Below the pieces are notes generated by a model. That model searched no databases and had not been told where the DNA came from. It was given only the letters and a program-made list of their open reading frames with translations. Positions 50,117 to 57,284 of a stretch of DNA of 64,000 bases are shown in pieces. Each line of letters starts with the position of its first letter. Position 1 is the stretch's first letter. The DNA lies in the NCBI GenBank assembly GCA_020846975.1, contig JADLCX010000089.1:1-64000 (forward strand), read 5' to 3'. This DNA comes from Phycisphaerales bacterium. Lineage in GTDB: Bacteria; Planctomycetota; Phycisphaerae; Phycisphaerales; UBA1924. The position numbers were made by a program, and so were the translations under genes.

Positions 50117-52723
50117 ATGAGTGATGCGACGAACACCAGACCGCCGGACGATCGGACAGCGCCCACCTCCGAGGCGGATTATGACACGCGGGTGTACGAC
50201 TTTTTCCAGCGGCTCGCCCCGCTCTCGCCCGACGAGCGGTCGCGGGTGATCGACCAGGCACTTGCCACCGACCGCCAGGTTGCGCTGGAGGTGCGTGAAC
50301 TGTTCAGCCACTCTGACCGCTCGGACGCCACGGAACTGCTGGAGCAGCCCCTGCGTGCGGTGGAACTGAACACACTGAGCTCGTCGAGCGAAGGTCGCTG
50401 GCGCCTGCCGAGACGAATCGGCAGTTACGAGATTCTGAATGAGCTGGAAGGGGGAGGGATGAGCCTGGTGTACCTTGCGCAGCAGGCCAAGCCAAGGCGA
50501 ACGGCCGTGCTCAAGCTCCTCCCGTCGTGGTCCGCCACCGCAGACGCTGTGCGGCGGTTTGAGTTGGAGGCCGAAGTGCTCGGCTGGCTGGACCATCCCG
50601 GGATCGCGCGAATCTATGAGGCCGGCGCTGCAGATACAGAGGCCGGGCCGCGACCTTTTCTGGCGATGGAGCATGTCACGGGCCAATCACTGTTGCAGCA
50701 TGTGAAAGAGAAGGTGCTATCCGATCGGGAACGCCTTGAACTGTTCGCGCGGATCTGCGATGCAGTCGCCCATGCCCATCAGAGAGGAGTCATTCACCGC
50801 GACCTCAAGCCGGGCAACATTCTCGTCACGACGGACGGGCAGCCCAAGATTCTCGACTTCGGCATCGCGCGCGTGATGCAGGCGGAGCCGCAGAGCGTCA
50901 TGCCCAGGACGCACGCCGACGCCATCATCGGCACACCTCGTTATATGAGTCCCGAGCAGCGCAACCCGGCGGATGTCACGCTGCGCAGCGATGTCTACAC
51001 CCTGGGAGTCATTCTCTTCGAGATGCTCACCGGCGAGTTGCCTTACCCGGCGGCGGACAAGCCGGTTCTCGAGACTCTTGAAATTGTGCGCGATGCGCCG
51101 GCCAAACGGCTTGGGCAGGTCCGCAGATCGCTGCGCGGCGATATCGAGGCGATCGCGGCGAAGGCCTTGCAGAAAGACCCGGCGCGGCGATATCTGAGCG
51201 CGGGCGACCTTGCCGAGGATGTCCAGCGACACCTACGCGGCGAAGCGATCGAAGCGCGCGGGCCGAAGGCGATGTATCAGCTTGGGCGATTGCTGGCGAG
51301 GAACAAGGGGGTGGCCGTCACCACCTCCATTGCGCTCGGGGCCATCGTGACGGGGGCCGTGACAAGCACGATCTTGTGGCAACGCGCCAGCCACGAAGCC
51401 GCTCAGAACGCGGGCTCGACGGCATTGCTCAGAGTGATCGCAAACAACCCGACAATCAAGCGAGCAAGTGGCGGCGAGATAAAGCTTCCGGAGTTTCTGT
51501 TGTCCTTCGCGGATGCCGTCGACAGAACCTCGCAGGCACATCCGACGCTCGGTGGCGAAGGATACGAGTTTGTGGCCCGTTCATTCGAGGATCTCAACGA
51601 CTCCATGAACGCCGTGATGTATCGAGAACGCGCGTTGGAACGGTACAACGCTGTTCTCGGTCCGGAGGACGAAAGGACGCTCGAGGCAATGCGTCACTGG
51701 GCCTTTGCACTCGCCGAGAATATCGGTCGGCCGCGCCCGACTGGAGGCCGATCCGATGAAGAACTCAGTCAACTGGCATGCTCGATCATGGCCGACCACA
51801 ACCGGCTGATCGCTCGCATCCACGGACGCGACTCGGACAAGTACATCATCCATCGCGACTCTGAGGCGACCGTACTGGCCGACGCCGGCCGCACCAATGA
51901 AGCGCTCGCGATCCTCGATGAGATCACCCTTCAAGCCGATACCAGAACAGGTGCGAGCCGGAAGGCCGTGGCATCCGCGCTCTCGCACCGCGGCTACGTG
52001 CTGAACGTGGCCGGCCGATTCGCGGAATCAGTCCAGGTCTATCGGCAAGCTCTGCCGCTCCTCGCGGAGGTGTATGGCGGCGACAGCCACGAGTACGCGG
52101 TTGCCAACCTCAACTTCACAACCATCAGCCTTCCCAACGCCGGCCTTGACGAGGAAGCCCTTCCTCGCATGGAAGCGATGTGGGCTCTGATCATCGCCGG
52201 GAACGCTGTTCCTACACCCGATCAGCTCAGTCGTGTCCGTGGATTGGCAACGCTGTACGGAAAACTCGACAGGTGGGAGGATTCCGAGCGGCTCAATCGC
52301 CGCATCGTCGAACTCTCGGATGCTCACTTCGGCAAACTCAACAACGATGCCCTCAAGAGTCTCAACAACCTCGCGGCGGTACTCTGTCACCGCCGATCAA
52401 ACGCTGAGGCGCTTGCCGTGACCACTGAACTGGTATCCCGCCTCGACCAACTGCCCGATACTCCGCCCGAGCACGCGCTCACGTTCCGGCGTCGCCATGG
52501 CACCACGCTGCGACTGAACGGCCGCCTTTTCGAGGCCGAAGAGGTACTGCTCGGTGTTGAGAGATTCCATCGTGAGGGCGGGTACGAGCGCATTGCGCTC
52601 ACATTCGATGCGCTGGCGGACCTTTATGAGGCCATGGACCGTCACGACGAAGCCGCGAGGTGGCGTGGAAAGGCTGATGCTGCTCGCCGCGACGCACGCG
52701 GACCCGGCAACCGACCAGCGTGA
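50117..52723 (+). CDS. Ser/Thr protein kinase with TM segment and TPR-rich C-terminus
   Basis: 868 residues from ATG 50117 with GAAGGGGAG upstream. Kinase domain about residues 100-385: Gly loop LEGGGMSLVYLAQQ, ATP-binding Lys in TAVLKLLPSW (near 131), catalytic HRDLKPGNIL (near 227), DFGIARVM (near 247), and GTPRYMSPEQRNP as activation segment end. A hydrophobic segment follows (near 400-420: VAVTTSIALGAIVTGAVTST). The C-terminal 420 residues are TPR-like helices (LAILDEITLQADTRTG, RFAESVQVYRQALPLLAEVYG). The TPR part would lie outside the inner membrane if the segment spans it. Codon use looks less GC-biased than the neighbouring housekeeping genes. Confidence 0.9.
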   Translation: MSDATNTRPPDDRTAPTSEADYDTRVYDFFQRLAPLSPDERSRVIDQALATDRQVALEVRELFSHSDRSDATELLEQPLRAVELNTLSSSSEGRWRLPRRIGSYEILNELEGGGMSLVYLAQQAKPRRTAVLKLLPSWSATADAVRRFELEAEVLGWLDHPGIARIYEAGAADTEAGPRPFLAMEHVTGQSLLQHVKEKVLSDRERLELFARICDAVAHAHQRGVIHRDLKPGNILVTTDGQPKILDFGIARVMQAEPQSVMPRTHADAIIGTPRYMSPEQRNPADVTLRSDVYTLGVILFEMLTGELPYPAADKPVLETLEIVRDAPAKRLGQVRRSLRGDIEAIAAKALQKDPARRYLSAGDLAEDVQRHLRGEAIEARGPKAMYQLGRLLARNKGVAVTTSIALGAIVTGAVTSTILWQRASHEAAQNAGSTALLRVIANNPTIKRASGGEIKLPEFLLSFADAVDRTSQAHPTLGGEGYEFVARSFEDLNDSMNAVMYRERALERYNAVLGPEDERTLEAMRHWAFALAENIGRPRPTGGRSDEELSQLACSIMADHNRLIARIHGRDSDKYIIHRDSEATVLADAGRTNEALAILDEITLQADTRTGASRKAVASALSHRGYVLNVAGRFAESVQVYRQALPLLAEVYGGDSHEYAVANLNFTTISLPNAGLDEEALPRMEAMWALIIAGNAVPTPDQLSRVRGLATLYGKLDRWEDSERLNRRIVELSDAHFGKLNNDALKSLNNLAAVLCHRRSNAEALAVTTELVSRLDQLPDTPPEHALTFRRRHGTTLRLNGRLFEAEEVLLGVERFHREGGYERIALTFDALADLYEAMDRHDEAARWRGKADAARRDARGPGNRPA

Positions 52724-52750
52724 CAGCCTCCAGTCTTCTCACAGCACCAG

Positions 52751-53959
52751 CTATCCCAGAGCCTCCAACTCCCGCCTCGCCATCGCCTTGACTTCCTCAT
52801 CCCGCAACCCCGGCATCGCCTCGGCGATCAGCGCCTTGGCCCGCACGGGATCGTTGAGGTATCGCGCGTTGATCTTGCCCAGCAGCAGCCGCACCTGCGG
52901 AGCCTCGGGGTCCGTCGGGTAGCCTTCGAGGAACCGCTCGTAGGCGTACACCGCGGCGTTGTGGTCGCCGGATTGCAGGTAGTGGTTGGCCAGGTCATAG
53001 AGGTGCCGGCGACTCAGCACCGTCGCGCCGCCGGCCGCCGCGTGCTCCTCTACGAGCCGCTTGTACGCGACGGCGGCATCGGGGATCGACCCCATGCCCA
53101 TCAGTTTGGCGACCTCAGCGCGAGCGGCCGCAAGCGCGGCCGACCTCGCCGCATCCTCGGAGGGCCGCTTTCCCAACGGAGCGCCCGCCGCGGACGGCGA
53201 GCCCGACCTCGCCTTCTCCCAGCGTCGTGCGTTCGCCCGCTCCCCCGTCGTCACGGCCTGCTTCAACTGCTGCCGCCGGTACATCTGGCGTGCGGAACTG
53301 AACACATCGAACGGCTCCCGCGGGAGCACCTTCGTCCAGAGCAGGACAAAGCTCACCCCCGCGCCGAACGCGTACCCGCCGAGGTGGGCCAGGTGGGCCA
53401 CGCCCTGCGAACCGGCCGTCTGCGAGACGATGTCCCACACGATCGAGAGCCCGATCAGCCACCACGCGGGAATCTGGAAGATCCCGATCATGATGAACAG
53501 CCCGAAAACCTTGACCATCGTCCGCGGGAACATGATCAGGTACGCGCCGGTGCAGGCCGCGATCGCGCCCGAAGCGCCCAGCGCCGGGCTCGACTCAAAG
53601 GCCGCGTGCATCCCCCCCGCCGCGGCCGCCCCGCCGAAGTAGAACGCCACAAACCCCAGCCGCCGGAAACGGTCCTCGATGTTCGGCCCGAAGACCCACA
53701 GAAACGCCATGTTGCCCGCGAGGTGCCACCACGATGCGTGCAGGAAGGCGTGCGTGAACAGTTGCCACCACCGGAAGTGCCCCTCCGCCCCCCCGAACCC
53801 CCAGACCATCAGCCCACGCTCGATCGGCCGCCACTGGTCGGCGTACATCGTCCGCCCGATCACTTGCACGATGAACACGGCCACGGTCACCGCCAGCAGC
53901 AGGTGGGTGACGATCGTGCCGCGAACCAGCGGCCTGTCGGTTCCGAGGGGGATCAGCAT
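52751..53959 (-). CDS. Rhomboid-family protein with TPR-like tail
   Basis: 402 residues. Six hydrophobic segments in the first 220 residues; rhomboid marks are WWQLFTHAFLHASWWHLAGNM (with the HxxxxN element), the catalytic Ser in PALGASGAIAACTGAYL, and the catalytic His in VAHLAHLGGYAFGAG. From residue 225 on is a charged cytoplasmic part ending in two TPR-like units (LYDLANHYLQSGDHNAAVYAYERFLEGYP). Intramembrane protease; substrates unknown. Convergent with the kinase gene. Confidence 0.88.
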   Translation of the reverse strand: MLIPLGTDRPLVRGTIVTHLLLAVTVAVFIVQVIGRTMYADQWRPIERGLMVWGFGGAEGHFRWWQLFTHAFLHASWWHLAGNMAFLWVFGPNIEDRFRRLGFVAFYFGGAAAAGGMHAAFESSPALGASGAIAACTGAYLIMFPRTMVKVFGLFIMIGIFQIPAWWLIGLSIVWDIVSQTAGSQGVAHLAHLGGYAFGAGVSFVLLWTKVLPREPFDVFSSARQMYRRQQLKQAVTTGERANARRWEKARSGSPSAAGAPLGKRPSEDAARSAALAAARAEVAKLMGMGSIPDAAVAYKRLVEEHAAAGGATVLSRRHLYDLANHYLQSGDHNAAVYAYERFLEGYPTDPEAPQVRLLLGKINARYLNDPVRAKALIAEAMPGLRDEEVKAMARRELEALG

Positions 53960-54158
53960 TCGGGGGATGGTAAGGGCCTCGGGCGGCCCACCTCATTCTT
54001 GACCAGGGGCGCGAGGCCGAGACGTACAGGGATTCATCCCTGATTCGACGACAACCCGTCCCGAATCCGACGGTTGCCCACCTATAGTCGGCTCTGGCTC
54101 GATTCCCCCTCCCACGCACGTTCCGCCCCCCTCCCCCGGCACCGCGCCTCCCTCCGCC

Positions 54159-55403
54159 ATGTCCACGACCATGACCCCCCCCTCCTCTCCCTCCCCCACC
54201 TCATCCCCCGCCGGTGCAGTCGCTGCCAACCCGCCCGCCCCGACCTGGAGCAAGGGCCTGGAAGGCATCATCGCCGCCGAGACGAAGATGTCGTTCATCG
54301 ACGGCGCGAAGGGGATCCTCGAGTACGTCGGCATCCCGATCGACGACCTGGCGCGCAACTCGTCGTTCGAGGAGACGGTCTACCTGCTGTGGAATGGGCG
54401 CCTGCCGAAGAGGGCCGAGCTCGAAGCGTTCACGCAGGAACTTCGCGGCAACTACGAACTCCCCGCCGGCTTTGTTGACCGCATCCAGACCTGCCCCAAG
54501 GCCGCCGCCCCGATGCACATGCTCCGGACGATGGTCTCCTCGCTCTCGATGTACGACGCCAACCCGGATGCCAACGACATCCCGACCGCCCGCAAGAAGG
54601 CCCTGGCGATCCTCGGCCAGACGCCCGCGATCATCGCCGCGTTCGATCGCCACCGCCGCGGCCTGCCCTTCGTGGCCCCCCGCAAGGACCTCTCGTTCGC
54701 GGCCAACTTCCTGTACATGCTCAACGGCAAGGAGCCGACCGAGGCCGTCACGCGGGCGTTCGATGTCTGCATGATCCTGCACGCCGACCACGGGCTCAAC
54801 AACTCGACCTTCACCGCCCGCGTCATCATCAGCACGCTGAGCGACATGTACTCGGCGATCACCGGCGCGATCGGCAGCCTCCGCGGCCCCCTGCACGGCG
54901 GGGCCAACGAGGAGGTCATGGAGATGCTCAACGAGATCGAGCAACTCGCCAAGAGCCAGAACAAGGCGCCGATGGACATCATCGAGCCGTTCATCATGGA
55001 CCGTCTGGCCCGACGCAACGAGGGCGCGCGGATCATGGGCTTCGGCCACCGCGTGTACAAGACCATCGACCCGCGTGCGACGTTCCTCAAGACCTTCAGC
55101 AAGCAGATCGCGACCGACACCGGCAACCTCAAGCTCTACGAGATGTCGAGCAGGATCGAGGACATCATGAAGCGCGAGGTGGGCGCGAAGGGGATCTACC
55201 CCAACGTCGATTTCTACTCGGCCACCACGTACCACTCGATCGGCCTCAAGCTCGACCTGTTCACCCCGATGTTCGCGATGAGCCGCATCTCCGGCTGGGC
55301 CGGGCACGTGCTCGAGCAGCTCGACGGCAACCGGTTGTTCAGGCCGACGACCAAGTACGTCGGCCCGCACGATGCGCCGTACGTGCCGATGGACAAGCGG
55401 TAA
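54159..55403 (+). CDS. gltA: Citrate synthase
   Basis: 414 residues. An unusual 30-residue Ser/Pro-rich start precedes the core, so an internal start is possible. Core blocks: LEGIIAAETKMSFIDG, LYMLNGKEPTEAVTRAFD, LILHADHGLNNSTFTAR (first His region), GSLRGPLHGGANEEVMEM (His), IMGFGHRVYKTIDPRA (His) and NVDFYSATTYHSIGL (catalytic Asp). This is the short, dimeric type found outside most Proteobacteria. It condenses acetyl-CoA with oxaloacetate. Confidence 0.93.
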   Translation: MSTTMTPPSSPSPTSSPAGAVAANPPAPTWSKGLEGIIAAETKMSFIDGAKGILEYVGIPIDDLARNSSFEETVYLLWNGRLPKRAELEAFTQELRGNYELPAGFVDRIQTCPKAAAPMHMLRTMVSSLSMYDANPDANDIPTARKKALAILGQTPAIIAAFDRHRRGLPFVAPRKDLSFAANFLYMLNGKEPTEAVTRAFDVCMILHADHGLNNSTFTARVIISTLSDMYSAITGAIGSLRGPLHGGANEEVMEMLNEIEQLAKSQNKAPMDIIEPFIMDRLARRNEGARIMGFGHRVYKTIDPRATFLKTFSKQIATDTGNLKLYEMSSRIEDIMKREVGAKGIYPNVDFYSATTYHSIGLKLDLFTPMFAMSRISGWAGHVLEQLDGNRLFRPTTKYVGPHDAPYVPMDKR

Positions 55404-55406
55404 GCC

Positions 55407-55516
55407 GTGGCATCGGCATCCCTGCCGATGTCGGCCCGCCTCGGGCCGAGCTTTACGGTGTATCGTGCGCTGATCGCTCGGCCGCCGAGCCGGCCGACAT
55501 TGGCTGGAAGCCAATG
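55407..55516. repeat. Dispersed palindromic repeat (copy B) with extra hairpins
   Basis: Directly after the gltA stop: GTGGCATCGGCATCCCTGCC then GATG, the same sequence as copies A and C. Further hairpins follow: TCGGCCCG/CGGGCCGA (55431-55449) and ATTGGCT-GGA-AGCCAAT, then ATGCCAC that could pair back to GTGGCAT at the start. A long cruciform is possible; it may also terminate gltA. Confidence 0.6.
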
Positions 55517-55522
55517 CCACTC

Positions 55523-56476
55523 CTAGCACCCCGCGAAGTACGCCGCGAGGAAGTCGAAGATGTCCTGCACGCTCCACCCGCCCACGCCGTTGAAGTCGCC
55601 GGCGGGCTCGCCCGCGAAGTAGGCGGCGAGGAAGTCGAAAATGTCCTGCACCGTCAGATCGTGGGAGCAGTTCACATCCGCCGGGCACGCGACGCACCGC
55701 GGGTCGGTCCCCGAGGCCGCGGTGAGCGTGAAGTCGGTCACCGGCTCCCACTCCTGCGCCGCTTCATTGAACTTCTCGACCCGGATCGCGCCAATACGCA
55801 CCAGCGAGGTCAGGGCCACCGAGCGGGTCAGCGCCGGGATGAACGGCTGCCAGTTCAGTTCCGCGAGCATGCGTGTGTCGTTGACACCCCACGTGCCCTG
55901 CGTGGCCGCCACATGGATCGGCGTGACGCCGAAGGTGAACCCCACCGCCGGAACCGTGAGCGTTCCCTCGGGCGGGACGGGAGGAGCGGTCAGTTGCTCC
56001 AGGTGCTGGGCTCCCTCCACCAGAAGCTGGAGCGTGTAACTGATCGTCGAAGGGTTGCCGCTGAGCACGAACTGTCGCTCGAACGAGACGGTGACCCGGC
56101 CGCTGCCCGTGTGCCCGCCGATCGTCCAGATGTCGCGCCACTCGCTGTTCACGCCCAGCCCGTTGCGGTCGGCGGGCGGCCACGCCGAGCCGGTGACATC
56201 GACCCGCGAGCGGCCGTAGGCCGTTTCGCAGCGGGCCTCGCCGTTGAAACTCCATCCGGTGGCCGGCACAAAGTACCCGCACGCCGCCTCGGCCGCGGTG
56301 AACCCGAGGCCGCCCTGCGAGCACATCGGCCCCACGCCCTGCCAGCCGAAGCCCGAGGCCGAAGCCGACTTGAGTTCGGCATAGGACCTCACAAACGGCG
56401 GGGTCTGCGCCGGCGCGGGAAGGCACACCGCGCCCAGCACCCCGAGGCCGGCCGCCCGCCGCCAGCGCGGCCTCAC
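55523..56476 (-). CDS. Secreted protein, GC-type dockerin-anchored
   Basis: 317 residues if the GTG at 56476 is the start; this directly precedes a signal-like segment (RRAAGLGVLGAVCLPAPAQ). The frame stays open upstream to an ATG at 57067 with GAGG before it, but that segment runs through a 21-bp tandem repeat and lacks a typical signal, so the shorter start is preferred. The body is a beta-rich domain with paired Cys (CSQGGLGFTAAEAACGYFVP) and no family I recognise. The end has two dockerin motifs, VNCSHDLTVQDIFDFLAAYF and VQDIFDFLAAYFAGC. Confidence 0.7.
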   Translation of the reverse strand: MRPRWRRAAGLGVLGAVCLPAPAQTPPFVRSYAELKSASASGFGWQGVGPMCSQGGLGFTAAEAACGYFVPATGWSFNGEARCETAYGRSRVDVTGSAWPPADRNGLGVNSEWRDIWTIGGHTGSGRVTVSFERQFVLSGNPSTISYTLQLLVEGAQHLEQLTAPPVPPEGTLTVPAVGFTFGVTPIHVAATQGTWGVNDTRMLAELNWQPFIPALTRSVALTSLVRIGAIRVEKFNEAAQEWEPVTDFTLTAASGTDPRCVACPADVNCSHDLTVQDIFDFLAAYFAGEPAGDFNGVGGWSVQDIFDFLAAYFAGC

Positions 56477-56776
56477 CCCCGAGGCGGCGGAGGGCAGGTG
56501 GCCCAGCCTGCAACCAACCGCGTGCCACAGGGTCGCGGCGGCTTTGAGCCGCGTCCCTGTGGTGTGCGTTCGGGGGTGGCTCGAGCGCGGACTTGATGCG
56601 CTTTCTTGACAGGGTCGGGCCTCGGAGGCGTAACGACTCGGGTCATCGCCCGGGCCGGACCCACGAAGGCACCCCCCCAGCGGCTCCGGCGCGATGTCTC
56701 TGGTTTCGCCTGGGGAGAGCACCAGAGGCCCCCCCGCTTCCCCTCTCGTACCCGCGAATCCGGGCCGCGCGTGGTC

Positions 56777-56986
56777 GTAGAGCCGCGCAGCCGCTCGGTT
56801 GACCCGCGCAGCGACCCTCTTGACGAGCGCAGCAGCTCTGTCGACCCGCGCAGCAGGAGCGTTGACCCGCGCAGCAGGAAGCTCGACGAGCGCAGCAACT
56901 CCCTTGACCCGCGCAGCAGGCGCCTCGAGCCGCGCAGCAACTCTGTTGAGCCGCGCAGCAACGACCTTGAAGGGCGCAGCAGCTCC
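56777..56986. repeat. Ten-unit 21-bp tandem repeat with terminal hairpin
   Basis: Ten direct units of exactly 21 bp, consensus core GACCCGCGCAGCA with variable ends; the first unit is most divergent. The last unit forms a perfect 11-bp hairpin with the following bases (GGGCGCAGCAG 56972-56982 with CTGCTGCGCCC 56986-56996). 21 bp is both 7 codons and two helical turns. In frames read as protein it gives heptads (for example VDPRSRS on plus, AARVNRA on minus). Confidence 0.85.
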
Positions 56987-57214
56987 TGCTGCGCCCCTTA
57001 TTGGACCTTCACCGGGTGTTGCGAGGGGGCCGGTTGTGCGAAAAAGAGCGATTGTGCGGATTTTCATGGGTGTGACCTCAAGCCGGGTTCGCGGCCGGTC
57101 GAACCACTCTACCAGACTTCGCCGAAGCCGCAAGCCTCCTCCCCCCGCTCCTCCCCCCCGCGGGGTCGATGTCGGATGTCGGGTATCGGATGGCGGATGT
57201 TCAGGACACAACGC

Positions 57215-57248
57215 AAGCGGCCCGTGCACGGGTGTGCGCGGGCCGCTT
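57215..57248. terminator. Hairpin downstream of the astacin-like gene
   Basis: AAGCGGCCCG pairs with CGGGCCGCTT around a 14-base loop, about 40 bp beyond the astacin gene's stop on the minus strand. No strong T tract on the minus side; GTCTTT on the plus side. Confidence 0.5.
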
Positions 57249-57284
57249 GTCTTTAGTCTTGACAGCCAACATCCGACATCCCAC

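Larger units (their letters stand above)
56477..57284. other. 800-bp region around the 21-bp tandem repeat
   Basis: The region between two dockerin-type genes on the minus strand. Besides the repeat array and hairpins listed separately, there is an ATG at 57067 with an upstream GAGG that could open an alternative long version of the downstream gene. Plus-strand frames exist but lack family marks. Confidence 0.4.

Noticed and set aside
56777..56986. CRISPR array
   Set aside because: Units are contiguous 21-mers without unique spacers, and no cas genes are present.
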